DNA of 64,000 bases, taken from the NCBI RefSeq assembly GCF_023566055.1, contig NZ_JALIQP010000001.1, positions 828,059 through 892,058 of the forward strand, given 5' to 3'. The translations under genes and the position numbers were made by a program. This document shows positions 41,590 to 49,803 of the stretch, piece after piece. Position 1 is the first letter of the stretch. The number at the start of each line of letters is the position of its first letter. This DNA is from Halosolutus amylolyticus. Lineage in GTDB: Archaea; Halobacteriota; Halobacteria; Halobacteriales; Natrialbaceae. Under the pieces are notes generated by a model that saw only the letters and a program-made list of their open reading frames with translations, ran no database searches and was not told where the DNA came from.

Positions 41590-43761
41590 GTGTCCGACAC
41601 AGGCGGGTACATGCGGTTCTTCCCATACGAGCGGCCCTACGAGAACCAGCGCGAGGCGATGGACCGCATCCACAACACCCTCGTCCGCGGTCAGGACGTG
41701 CTGTTCGAGGGGGCCTGCGGCACGGGGAAAACGCTCTCGTCGCTCGTCCCCGCGCTCGAGGTCGCCCGCGAACAGGACAAGACGGTCGTCATCACGACGA
41801 ACGTCCACCAGCAGATGCGCCAGTTCGTCGCCGAGGCCCGCGCGATCACCCGGGAGGAGGACATTCGGGCGATCGTCTTCAAGGGCAAGTCCTCGATGTG
41901 TCACATCGACGTCGGCTACGAGGAGTGCCAGGCGCTTCGGGACAACACCCGGGCCGTCGTCGACGCCGAACGCGATCGGGAGCAACTCGAGCGCCGCCAG
42001 CGCGAACTCCTCGCGGAGAGCCAGGAGGGCGACGGCGGCGCGGCCGACGCCCGCAGTGCCGTCATGGACGAACTCGAGTCGATCGAGGAGCGCCTCGAGG
42101 ACCTGGAAGAGCAGAACGTCTGTGACTACTACCGGAACAACCTGACGGGGGACACGGACGATTTCTTCGCCTGGCTGTTCGACGACGTCCGCACGCCCGG
42201 CGAGATTTACGAGTACGCCGAGAAACAGGAGTTCTGCGGCTACGAACTCTTAAAGGAGGGGATCGAAGGCGTCGATCTGGTCGTCTGTAACTACCACCAC
42301 CTGTTAGACGGCGTCATCCGCGAGCAGTTCTTCCGGTGGCTCGGCCGCGATCCCGAGGACGTGATCGCCGTCTTCGACGAGGCCCACAACGTCGAGGACG
42401 CCGCCCGCGAACACGCGACCCGGACCTGCTCGGAGCGGACGCTCGACTCCGCGCTGGACGAACTCGCCGAGACGGACGATCCCCGCTCCGAGGACGCGGC
42501 GAACGTCCTCTCCGCGTTCCACCGCGCGCTCGTCGAGACCTACGAGGATTCGTTCGGCTTCGGCGATCGCGAACAGGTGGGCGAGAACTGGACGGACGTC
42601 CCGATCGCCAACGAAGGCCGCCGGGACGACCTCACACTGGCGTTCCTGCAACGCTACTCCGGGCGGGGGATCGAAGACGACCTCGAGGCCGCGATGAACC
42701 TCGGCCAGGACCTCGACGAGGAGTACGAGGAGGCCTACCGCGAGGGCGAGACGGCAACGCGGACGGAGTGTCAGACCCTGGAGGCGGCGGCGTTCGTCAG
42801 CGCGTGGCTGAACGAGGGCTCGAAGGAGGGACTCTACCCCGTCGTCTCGGTCACTCGCGACGCGGGCACGGACGAGGTGTACGGCCGGGCGGAACTCTAC
42901 TCCTGTCTCCCGCGGCAGGTCACGGGACGGCTGTTCGACGACGTGTACGCGACGGTCCTGATGAGCGCCACGCTCCAGCCGTTCGACGTCACCGAGAACG
43001 TGCTGGGCCTCGAGGACCCCGTCACGATGGCCTACGGCCTCCAGTTCCCCGAGGACCGGCGACGGACCTACGCCGTCGAGACGCCGCCGCTGTTCTCGTC
43101 CGATCGGGACGACCCCGACGTCCAGGAGACGGTCACCGGGACGATCCACGACGCCGTCCGCATGACGCCCGGCAACACGCTCGCCTTCTTCCCCAACTAC
43201 GGCGAGGCGAAGCGCTACGCCGATCGGCTCGAGGGGCGGGCCGAGGCGACGGTCTACCTCGACGAACCCGGCGTCGCCGTCGAGGACCTCCGCCGGGAGT
43301 TCGTCGCGAGCGACCACGCCGTGCTGTGTACCTCGCTGTGGGGGACGCTGGCGGAGGGCGTGAGCTTCGACGGCGACGACGCCGAGACGGTGCTGGTCGT
43401 CGGCGTTCCCTACCCGCACCTCGACGATCGCGCGGAGGCGGTCCAGGAGGCCTACGACGCGGCCTTCGAGGGGACCGACACCGGCTGGCGGTACGCCGTC
43501 GAGATCCCGACCGTTCGCAAGACGCGACAGGCGCTCGGCCGGGTCATCCGCTCGCCCGAGGACGTCGGCGTTCGCGCGCTACTCGATCGGCGCTACTCGC
43601 GAGAGGCGAAGTCGGACCTGGGGAAGTACAGCGTCAACGGCACCTTCCCGCACGAGGAGCGCGAGGAACTGCTCGACATCGACCCCGGGAAACTGAAGTT
43701 CGCGATGCTGAACTTCTACGCCGATCACGACGCCTACGAGGGCGACCCGCCGGCACCGTGA
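41590..43761 (+). CDS. XPD/Rad3-like (DinG-type) ATP-dependent DNA helicase
   Basis: A 723-residue superfamily 2 helicase. Motif I is GACGTGKTLSSLVPAL. Four cysteines, C104, C113, C178 and C216, lie in the order expected for the XPD-type [4Fe-4S] domain. Motif II is AVFDEAHNVEDAAREHATR and the later helicase blocks are TVLMSATLQPFDVTENVL, TLAFFPNYGEAKRYADRLEG, SLWGTLAEGVSFDGDDAETV and RQALGRVIRSPEDVG. It unwinds DNA 5'-3' in repair. The frame begins at GTG 41590; an ATG at 41611 is possible. Confidence 0.88.
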   Translation: MSDTGGYMRFFPYERPYENQREAMDRIHNTLVRGQDVLFEGACGTGKTLSSLVPALEVAREQDKTVVITTNVHQQMRQFVAEARAITREEDIRAIVFKGKSSMCHIDVGYEECQALRDNTRAVVDAERDREQLERRQRELLAESQEGDGGAADARSAVMDELESIEERLEDLEEQNVCDYYRNNLTGDTDDFFAWLFDDVRTPGEIYEYAEKQEFCGYELLKEGIEGVDLVVCNYHHLLDGVIREQFFRWLGRDPEDVIAVFDEAHNVEDAAREHATRTCSERTLDSALDELAETDDPRSEDAANVLSAFHRALVETYEDSFGFGDREQVGENWTDVPIANEGRRDDLTLAFLQRYSGRGIEDDLEAAMNLGQDLDEEYEEAYREGETATRTECQTLEAAAFVSAWLNEGSKEGLYPVVSVTRDAGTDEVYGRAELYSCLPRQVTGRLFDDVYATVLMSATLQPFDVTENVLGLEDPVTMAYGLQFPEDRRRTYAVETPPLFSSDRDDPDVQETVTGTIHDAVRMTPGNTLAFFPNYGEAKRYADRLEGRAEATVYLDEPGVAVEDLRREFVASDHAVLCTSLWGTLAEGVSFDGDDAETVLVVGVPYPHLDDRAEAVQEAYDAAFEGTDTGWRYAVEIPTVRKTRQALGRVIRSPEDVGVRALLDRRYSREAKSDLGKYSVNGTFPHEEREELLDIDPGKLKFAMLNFYADHDAYEGDPPAP

Positions 43762-43788
43762 GCCGTCGGTCGCGACCGACCGGCGCGT

Positions 43789-44139
43789 TCAGGCCGCTTC
43801 GAGGGTCACGTGGGCAGCGCCGTTCGTGACCGTGATGACGTGCTCGCCGTCCGTCTCGATCGTCACGTCGAGCGTGGCGCTGTCCTCGATGGACTGGGCG
43901 ACGAGCGGCCCCTCGCCGATCTTCGCGACCTGGACGCTGACCGCGGTGCCCTCGTCGACGCGCTCGACGTCGACGGTGACCGTGTACTCGTCGCCCGCTT
44001 CGGCACTGAACTCCGCCGTCTTCTCGTCTTCGAGCGTCTCGTCGATCCCGTCATCGCCGATGCCGATGGCTCCGGTGACCTCGGAACACCCCGCGACCGC
44101 CACCGCTACGGCGACGCCGATGAACGACCGTCTGTGCAT
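43789..44139 (-). CDS. Small lipoprotein with a beta-rich domain
   Basis: A 116-residue protein. HRRSFIGVAVAVAVAGC is a Tat-like signal with lipobox. The mature part (YTVTVDVERVDEGTAVSVQV) is beta-rich without a motif. The promoter box ATTACATACC lies about 30 bases upstream of the ATG at 44139. Function unknown. Confidence 0.65.
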   Translation of the reverse strand: MHRRSFIGVAVAVAVAGCSEVTGAIGIGDDGIDETLEDEKTAEFSAEAGDEYTVTVDVERVDEGTAVSVQVAKIGEGPLVAQSIEDSATLDVTIETDGEHVITVTNGAAHVTLEAA

Positions 44140-44246
44140 ATCTCTCTCTACTGACACTGGTATGTAATAGGTTCTGGCCGATCGGGGCCCGCCGCAGTGT
44201 CGCGGGGGACGGTCGGGACGCGGAGGCCGGAGACCGGCAGGGTTGA

Positions 44247-44747
44247 TCAGGCGGGGAGTCGAACCCGGCTCACCGGCAGCTTGTAGGTCCCGTCCCAGAA
44301 CTCGAGTTCGGTGACGGTCCACCGGATCGGCTCGATCTCCCGATCGGCGAGTCGTGCCGCGGTCTCGCGGTCGCCGCCACGGGCCAGCGTGACGTGGGGG
44401 ACGTAGTCGCTCCCTTCGAGCCCGTCGATCGTCTCGAAGCTGTCGGTCAGGTCGGCGTGGATCCGCTCGAGGCCGGGGCTCTCGACGGCGAGGTAGACGA
44501 CGGGGGCCGAGCCGAGCGGCGGGTCGGCGAAGTAGTCGATGCCGGTGATCTCGGCTTCGACGGCGGGTGCCCCCTCGAGCGCGCGGTGGGCGCGGTGCTG
44601 GAGCTGGGCGACGTGGTCGGCGTCGCCGAGTCGCTTGAGCAGACACGAGTGCTCCTCGCGGACGCTGTCGAACCCGACCAGCGAGGGGTAGAGGTCGGCG
44701 GCGAGTTCGCGAACGCGCCCGGGGACCGGAACGTTGACGCTGTACAC
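44247..44747 (-). CDS. 2'-5' RNA ligase/cyclic phosphodiesterase-like (LigT) protein
   Basis: A 166-residue protein of the 2H phosphoesterase superfamily. The C-terminal HxT is in DYVPHVTLARGG; the N-terminal counterpart is REEHSCLLKRLG, with His then Ser-Cys rather than H-x-T/S. The first motif is therefore slightly altered. Members open or close 2',3'-cyclic phosphates in RNA. It overlaps nothing. Confidence 0.72.
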   Translation of the reverse strand: MYSVNVPVPGRVRELAADLYPSLVGFDSVREEHSCLLKRLGDADHVAQLQHRAHRALEGAPAVEAEITGIDYFADPPLGSAPVVYLAVESPGLERIHADLTDSFETIDGLEGSDYVPHVTLARGGDRETAARLADREIEPIRWTVTELEFWDGTYKLPVSRVRLPA

Positions 44748-44787
44748 GTGACGTCGAGTAGTGGATATACGCGTATCAGTCTGGCGT

Positions 44788-44982
44788 TCACACCCGATCG
44801 AAGAACCACAGGACGAGGAGCACGCCGATTCCCAGGAGGATCAGCGGCGTCGCCAGCCGAACGACCCAGGCGATCATGCCGAGGACTGCACCGAGAATCT
44901 CGAGCACTAGAAGGACGGCGACCAGTCCGAGGACGATCTTCAGGAGCGTTTCGACCTCGAGTTCGCCACGGGAGTCGAGCAT
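44788..44982 (-). CDS. Small two-helix membrane protein (DUF7554-like)
   Basis: A 64-residue protein, MLDSRGELEVETLLKIVLGL, with two long helices separated by MIAWVVRLAT. It resembles a small haloarchaeal membrane family. A perfect 8-6-8 palindrome (44983-45004) immediately upstream overlaps the promoter. Confidence 0.65.
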   Translation of the reverse strand: MLDSRGELEVETLLKIVLGLVAVLLVLEILGAVLGMIAWVVRLATPLILLGIGVLLVLWFFDRV

Positions 44983-45004
44983 ACGTTCACATTGGCGTGA
45001 ACGT
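44983..45004. promoter_or_regulatory. 8-6-8 palindrome between divergent genes
   Basis: ACGTTCAC-ATTGGC-GTGAACGT: a perfect 8-bp inverted repeat starting right at the ATG of the small membrane gene and about 64 bases from the divergent membrane-anchored winged-helix gene. It is a candidate operator for a dimeric HTH regulator, perhaps the neighbour itself. Confidence 0.6.
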
Positions 45005-45067
45005 TGAAAAACACACCGTTGCCGCGGTCGGAAAGACCTATTTAGGCGGCTCTGTCATCCCCATGTA

Positions 45068-46246
45068 ATGGACGGGAAGGGGCAGTGGGCCCTGCTCTGC
45101 GTGCTCGTGGTGGTCGGGTTCGCGATCGCGCTAGTGCCGATCGCGTCGCCCGTCGCGGGGGCCGACGCGGGAGGAGCGACGCCGGCGATTCAGGAGGATC
45201 CCTCCGAAAGCGGGGAACTCGCGGACGCGGACGAGATACATATCGACGTTCAGATCCGGGAGAACGGGTCGGCGACGTTCACCGTCGAGTACCGGTACGC
45301 GCTCGACGACGAGAACATGTCCGACGAGGAGTGGGACGAGATGCGGACCGACATCGAGGAGAACGCGGACGCCTACGCTGCGACCGAGGAAGAACGGTGG
45401 AACCAGACCCTCGCGGACGGTGAGAACCGGACCGATCGGGACATGAACCTCTCGAACGTCTCCGTCAGCACGGACGAGAGTACCGTGTTGCGAGACCGGG
45501 AGACGGGCCAGGTCACGTTCACGTTCGAGTGGTCGAAGTTCGCCCGCGTCGAACTGAACCGGATCGAGGCCGGCGACGCGATATCCGGGTTCATGCTCCC
45601 CGACGACACCACGCTGCAGTTTCGCTGGCCGGACGAGTACGAACTCTACGACGAACCGGACCCGTCTCCAACCGGATCGAACGATGGGTCGATCTCCTGG
45701 GACGGCGGGGAAACCGAATTCGCGTCCGAGCAGCCACGCGTCGTATTGATGGCCAACGGCACCGACGGTTCGAACGAGTCGGGCGAGGATCCGAACGAGA
45801 CGGGCGGCAACCAGGAGACGTCCGACGGGGAGCCGGCCGCCACTGGCGACGGGCCGTCGATGCCGTGGCTCGCGGTGGCGGGTGCTCTCCTCCTGCTCGC
45901 GTCGGTCGGCGCTGCGGGCTGGTGGATCAGGGATCGACAGGTTCGCACACAATCGTCGGCCAGCGAACCGTCGCCGGCTAGCGAGGGGACGGCCGATACC
46001 GGCGGTTCCGACGGCGTCGACGGCCCGCCCCCGGAACTGCTCAGCAACGAGGAGCGGGTCCTGCGGCTGCTCGAGGAACGGGGCGGCCGGATCAAACAGC
46101 AGGAAGTGGTGTCGGAACTGGACTGGACCGAGGCCAAGACGAGCCAGGTCGTCAGCGGTCTGCGGGAGGACGACGAGATCGAAGTGTTCCGGATCGGCCG
46201 GGAGAACGTCCTCTCGTTGCCAACCGAGGACGAGACGCCCTCCTGA
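45068..46246 (+). CDS. Membrane-anchored winged-helix regulator (DUF7345/DUF7343-like)
   Basis: A 392-residue protein. A signal/anchor (ALLCVLVVVGFAIALVPIAS) is followed by an exterior beta-rich domain of about 210 residues (VQIRENGSATFTVEYRYALD), an N-rich linker, and a second helix (MPWLAVAGALLLLASVGAAG). The cytoplasmic C-terminal winged helix is EERVLRLLEERGGRIKQQEV then VVSELDWTEAKTSQVVSGLR, of the MarR/DUF7343 type. This topology suits signalling from the cell surface to DNA. A TATA CCTATTTAGG about 25 bases before the ATG fits leaderless transcription. Confidence 0.75.
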   Translation: MDGKGQWALLCVLVVVGFAIALVPIASPVAGADAGGATPAIQEDPSESGELADADEIHIDVQIRENGSATFTVEYRYALDDENMSDEEWDEMRTDIEENADAYAATEEERWNQTLADGENRTDRDMNLSNVSVSTDESTVLRDRETGQVTFTFEWSKFARVELNRIEAGDAISGFMLPDDTTLQFRWPDEYELYDEPDPSPTGSNDGSISWDGGETEFASEQPRVVLMANGTDGSNESGEDPNETGGNQETSDGEPAATGDGPSMPWLAVAGALLLLASVGAAGWWIRDRQVRTQSSASEPSPASEGTADTGGSDGVDGPPPELLSNEERVLRLLEERGGRIKQQEVVSELDWTEAKTSQVVSGLREDDEIEVFRIGRENVLSLPTEDETPS

Positions 46247-46334
46247 GACGGACAGCAGTCCCTACGAGTCGGACGACAGGGATACCGGCACGGTCCTCGG
46301 CCACCGGGTGTGTAACATTTGCCACCCCGGTAGG

Positions 46335-46342
46335 TTTTAATA
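46335..46342 (+). promoter_or_regulatory. TATA box for the argG leader ORF
   Basis: TTTTAATA (46335-46342) in GGTAGGTTTTAATACTGC. Counting 26-28 bases gives a start at 46363-46368, that is, at the A of the ATG at 46367. The leader ORF would be leaderless. Confidence 0.55.
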
Positions 46343-46354
46343 CTGCTGGGCGTC

Positions 46355-46367
46355 TTGGTGACACCAA
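46355..46367. promoter_or_regulatory. Palindrome at the transcription start of the leader
   Basis: TTGGTG-A-CACCAA is a perfect 6-1-6 inverted repeat that overlaps the predicted transcription start and the first base of the ATG. It is a good repressor-site candidate. Confidence 0.5.
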
Positions 46368-46456
46368 TGAGTCGCTCCGTCGGCCCGTCGGCCACCGTCC
46401 GTGATACCGACGGTACCGTCCTGCCGCGACCGCGACGACCGCGACCGGGCCTTTGA
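46367..46456 (+). CDS. 29-residue arginine-rich leader peptide upstream of argG
   Basis: The frame begins at ATG 46367: MSRSVGPSATVRDTDGTVLP then RPRRPRPGL and TGA. Six of 29 residues are Arg, four of them (residues 21, 23, 24, 26) as CGA codons in the last nine codons. The hairpin CGGGC-CTTTGA-GCCCG spans the stop. This is the layout of an attenuator peptide sensing charged tRNA-Arg. It is 148 bases upstream of argG. Translation is not proven; it might be a chance ORF. Confidence 0.5.
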   Translation: MSRSVGPSATVRDTDGTVLPRPRRPRPGL

Positions 46457-46461
46457 GCCCG
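46446..46461 (+). terminator. Hairpin across the leader stop codon
   Basis: CGGGC (46446-46450) and GCCCG (46457-46461) with loop CTTTGA, which holds the TGA stop. A ribosome stalled at the CGA codons 5-15 bases earlier would cover or open this stem. Confidence 0.45.
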
Positions 46462-46553
46462 TACTATACTATTCCCCACGTTCCCGGTTCGTTCCCACGT
46501 TCCAGCGATCGCAGAATTTCCGGTTAGCAGTCGCTCTACCGTTTATTTTCGAA

Positions 46554-46575
46554 ACTTAAACCAATGAGTTTAAGT
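46554..46575. promoter_or_regulatory. 8-6-8 palindrome before argG
   Basis: ACTTAAAC-CAATGA-GTTTAAGT, a perfect inverted repeat, 28 bases before the argG ATG. An AT-rich TTTATTTTCG just upstream (46542-46551) is a likely second TATA box. The half-site GTTTAAG recurs at 49605-49611 in the lysW promoter region, beside GTTAAG at 49591. Confidence 0.55.
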
Positions 46576-46603
46576 CTATCCTGCCGTTTCTCTCGAGTAC
46601 GAC

Positions 46604-47854
46604 ATGACACGCGTTGCACTCGCGTTCTCGGGCGGACTGGACACGACCGTCTGTGTCCCGCTGCTCGAGGAGGAATACGGATACGACGACGTTATCGGCG
46701 TCACGGTCGACGTCGGACAGCCGGCCTCGGAGTTCGACGAGGCCGAAGAGACTGCCGAGGCGCTGGGCCTGGACCACTACGTCGTCGACGCGCGAGCGGA
46801 ATTTGCCGACCTCTGTCTCGAGAGCGTTCGCGCGAACGCGACCTACCAGGGCTACCCGCTCGGGACCGCGCTCGCGCGCCCGGTGATCGCCGAGGCGATT
46901 CTCGAGGTCGCACAGGAACAGGACTGTACCGGTATCGCCCACGGCTGTACGGGCAAGGGCAACGACCAGCTACGGTTCGAGGCCGTCTGGCGCGACTCCG
47001 ACCTCGAAGTGATCGCGCCCGTGCGCGAACTCGGGCTCACGCGCGAGTGGGAACAGGAGTACGCCGCCGAGAAGGACCTGCCCGTCGAGGGCGGGAGCGG
47101 CGGCGACTGGTCGATCGACACCAACCTCTGGAGTCGCTCGGTCGAGGGCGACGAGCTCGAAGATCCCAGCTACGTCCCGCCCGAGGAGATCTACGCGTGG
47201 ACGCAGGCACCGACCGGCGAGACCCAGGAGATCGAGATCACGTTCGAGGAGGGCTATCCCGTCGCCGTCGACGGCGTCGAGTACGACCCCGTCGAACTCA
47301 TCGAGCACCTGAACGGCGTGGCCGGGGCCTACGGCGTCGGCCGTACGGACTCGATGGAGGACCGCATGCTCGGGCTCAAGGTTCGCGAGAACTACGAGCA
47401 CCCGGCCGCGACGACGCTGCTCAACGCCCACGAGGGGCTCGAGGGACTCGTGCTCACCCAGGAGGAACGCGAGTTCAAGCAGCTGATCGACCAGAAGTGG
47501 TCGAAGAAGGGCTACGAGGGCCTGATCGACGCGCCCCTCATGGGCGCGCTCGAAGGCTTCATTGACGAGACCCAGCAGCGCGTCACTGGAACGGTGACGA
47601 TCCGCTTCGAGGGCGGGCAGGCACGCGTGGTCGCCCGCGACAGCGAGTACGCCGCCTACTCGGCCGAACACGCCTCCTTCGACACCGAGACCGTGGGGAA
47701 GATCACGCAGGAAGACGCCACCGGCGTCGCCAAGTACCACGGCTTCCAGCGCCGCCTCGCGAACGAATCGATCGCCGCGAACGCGGACGAGGAGGACGAC
47801 GAAGTCGAACTCGCGACCGACGGGAGCGGCGAAACCGACGGCGAGGACGAGTAA
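46604..47854 (+). CDS. argG: Argininosuccinate synthase
   Basis: A 416-residue enzyme joining citrulline and aspartate with ATP. The N-terminal P-loop is VALAFSGGLDTTVCVPLLEE (SGGLDT). Further blocks are GIAHGCTGKGNDQLRFE, REWEQEYAAEKDLPVEGG, WSIDTNLWSRSVEGDELEDP and EKYE-like substrate loops in the second half. The C-terminus is an acidic tail typical of haloarchaea. It is the first of an argG-argH pair (two-base gap), before the LysW operon. Palindromes and a leader ORF precede it. Confidence 0.96.
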   Translation: MTRVALAFSGGLDTTVCVPLLEEEYGYDDVIGVTVDVGQPASEFDEAEETAEALGLDHYVVDARAEFADLCLESVRANATYQGYPLGTALARPVIAEAILEVAQEQDCTGIAHGCTGKGNDQLRFEAVWRDSDLEVIAPVRELGLTREWEQEYAAEKDLPVEGGSGGDWSIDTNLWSRSVEGDELEDPSYVPPEEIYAWTQAPTGETQEIEITFEEGYPVAVDGVEYDPVELIEHLNGVAGAYGVGRTDSMEDRMLGLKVRENYEHPAATTLLNAHEGLEGLVLTQEEREFKQLIDQKWSKKGYEGLIDAPLMGALEGFIDETQQRVTGTVTIRFEGGQARVVARDSEYAAYSAEHASFDTETVGKITQEDATGVAKYHGFQRRLANESIAANADEEDDEVELATDGSGETDGEDE

Positions 47855-47856
47855 TC

Positions 47857-49362
47857 ATGACCGAGGAGAGCGCTCGCGGCGACACCCGGCCCGGTGACGT
47901 CATCCGGACCGACGGCGGCTCCGACGGCGAGGGGGTCGTCCGCCGGGACCGCTTCAGCGGCGGCCCCGCCCGGAGCTTCCTCTCCTCGCTCGAGGCCGAC
48001 GAACGAATCTTCGAGGCCGACCTCGAGATCGATCGCGCCCACGTCGTCATGCTCGCCGAGCAGGGGATCGTTGGCGACGAGGTGGCCGGCCAGATCCTCA
48101 CCGCGCTCGACGCGATCGAGGTCGACGGCCACGACTCGCTCCCCGACGGCGAGGACGTCCACGAGGCGATCGAGACGGCCGTCGTGGAGCGCGTCGGTCC
48201 CGACGGCGGGAGGATGCACACCGCGCGATCCCGCAACGACGAGGTCGCGGCCTGCATCCGGTATCGCTTGCGCGAGGACGTGCTCTCCGCGATCGAGACG
48301 ACGATCGCGCTGCGCGAGTCGCTGATCGAAGTGGCCGAGTCGGGCCGGGAGACGATCATGCCCGGCTACACGCACCTCCAGCCCGCCCAGCCGACCACGG
48401 TGGCCCACTGGGCGTGCTCCTACGAGGGCACGGTCCGCCGCGACACCGCCCGCCTGTGCGAGGCCTACGATCGGATCAACCAGTCGCCGCTGGGCGGCGC
48501 CGCGTTCGCGGGGACGACCTTCGAGATCGATCGCGAGCGCACGGCCGACCTGCTCGGCTTCGAGGGAGTCGTCGAGAACTCGATGGACGCCGCCTCGAGC
48601 CGGGACTTCCTGCTCGAGACGGTCCAGGCGCTGTCGACCCACGCGACGACGCTGTCGGGGCTCGCGGAGGACGTCATCGTCTTCGCGAACCGCGGCTTCG
48701 TCGACCTCGCGGACGACTACTCCTCGACGTCGTCGATCATGCCCCAGAAGAAGAACCCCGACACGCTAGAACTCGTCCGCGCGGTCGCGGGCGACGCGGC
48801 CGGCGGAGTGCAGGGCCTGACGACGACGCTCAAGGGACTGCCCCGCGCGTACAATCGCGACCTCCAGCGGGCGACGACTCACGCCTGGGAGACCGTCTCC
48901 GCCGTGACGGAGGCCAGCGAAGTCGCCGCGGGTGCGGTCGCGACGGCCGACTGGAACGAGGACGCGCTCGCTTCGGAAGCGGGTGCCGGGTTCTCGACGG
49001 CGACCGGCGTGGCCGACCTGCTGGCGGCGAACGGGCTGCCGTTCCGGACGGCGCACGAACTCGTGGCCCACGCCGCCGAGCACGGTGGCGACGTCGACGC
49101 GATCGAATCGGCCGCGGCGGAGGTGCTCGGCGAACCGCTCGCCGAGTTCGTCGACCCCGCGGCCGTCGAGGCCGCGCTCGATCCCGCCGAGAGCGTCGCG
49201 AGTCGGGACTCGCAGGGCGGTCCGGCACCCGACGCGGTCGCGGACCAGATCGATTCGGCCCGCGATGCGCTCGCGGTCGACGAGCAGTCCCACGCCGACA
49301 CGAGCGGGGCGCTCGAGGCGGCTCGCGAGGCGCTTCGCGAGGAGGTGAACGGGTATGTGTGA
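47857..49362 (+). CDS. argH: Argininosuccinate lyase
   Basis: A 501-residue member of the fumarase/aspartase family. Substrate blocks: MHTARSRNDEVAACIRYRLR, TIMPGYTHLQPAQPTTVAHW (catalytic His) and STSSIMPQKKNPDTLELVRA, the flexible signature loop. It splits argininosuccinate to arginine and fumarate. Translation starts two bases after argG. Confidence 0.96.
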   Translation: MTEESARGDTRPGDVIRTDGGSDGEGVVRRDRFSGGPARSFLSSLEADERIFEADLEIDRAHVVMLAEQGIVGDEVAGQILTALDAIEVDGHDSLPDGEDVHEAIETAVVERVGPDGGRMHTARSRNDEVAACIRYRLREDVLSAIETTIALRESLIEVAESGRETIMPGYTHLQPAQPTTVAHWACSYEGTVRRDTARLCEAYDRINQSPLGGAAFAGTTFEIDRERTADLLGFEGVVENSMDAASSRDFLLETVQALSTHATTLSGLAEDVIVFANRGFVDLADDYSSTSSIMPQKKNPDTLELVRAVAGDAAGGVQGLTTTLKGLPRAYNRDLQRATTHAWETVSAVTEASEVAAGAVATADWNEDALASEAGAGFSTATGVADLLAANGLPFRTAHELVAHAAEHGGDVDAIESAAAEVLGEPLAEFVDPAAVEAALDPAESVASRDSQGGPAPDAVADQIDSARDALAVDEQSHADTSGALEAAREALREEVNGYV

Positions 49363-49638
49363 GGTCGACCGTTCGCTCCCGGCATCGGAGCTGGCACGAT
49401 CGACGCGACCGTCGGTCTCGCCACCGTCCGCAGGTGAGGGGCGAACCTGCGGGCGAGCGAAACCACCGGTCTCGCTGCCGCCGTCCCCGCGAGGGGACCA
49501 ACTACCTAAACCGTGATATGTCAGACAAAATCTGCCGGAAAATAGCACTTTCACACCGTTAGAGGCCAGTGTCGATAGTATAATTTTGCTGTTAAGTTCG
49601 AAGGGTTTAAGGGATATCGGCTCCCAGTTGGAGGTACA
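49363..49638. promoter_or_regulatory. Intergenic region before the lysW operon
   Basis: The second half is AT-rich: AGTATAATTTTG (49577-49588) and GGGTTTAAGGG (49603-49613) are two TATA candidates. GGAGGT (49630-49635) lies four bases before the lysW ATG and is a rare clear Shine-Dalgarno for this genome, favouring the upstream TATA with a short leader. CAGACAAAATCTG (49532-49544) is a weak palindrome. Confidence 0.45.
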
Positions 49639-49803
49639 ATGACCGAATGCGTCGAGTGTGGGGCAGAAGTGTCCCTGCACGACGATCTGGAAGTGGGAGA
49701 GATAGTCGACTGTACGACCTGCGGAGCCGAACTGGAAGTCGTAGACACCGAGCCGCCAGTCCTCGAGCGAGCCCCGGAGCTCGAAGAGGACTGGGGTGAG
49801 TGA
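49639..49803 (+). CDS. lysW: Amino-group carrier protein LysW
   Basis: A 54-residue acidic zinc-ribbon carrier: MTECVECGAEV with CTTCG, four zinc cysteines, and the C-terminal EEDWGE whose last Glu carries the substrate through an isopeptide bond. The following enzymes (lysX, argC, argB, argD, argE) act on this bound glutamate and ornithine intermediate. Its stop overlaps the GTG of lysX. Confidence 0.92.
   Translation: MTECVECGAEVSLHDDLEVGEIVDCTTCGAELEVVDTEPPVLERAPELEEDWGE

Noticed and set aside
46564-47565. ORF from ATG 46564 (MSLSLSCRF...) before and through argG
   Set aside because: After 14 codons it is a shadow of argG in another frame; the ATG is inside the palindrome at 46554-46575.
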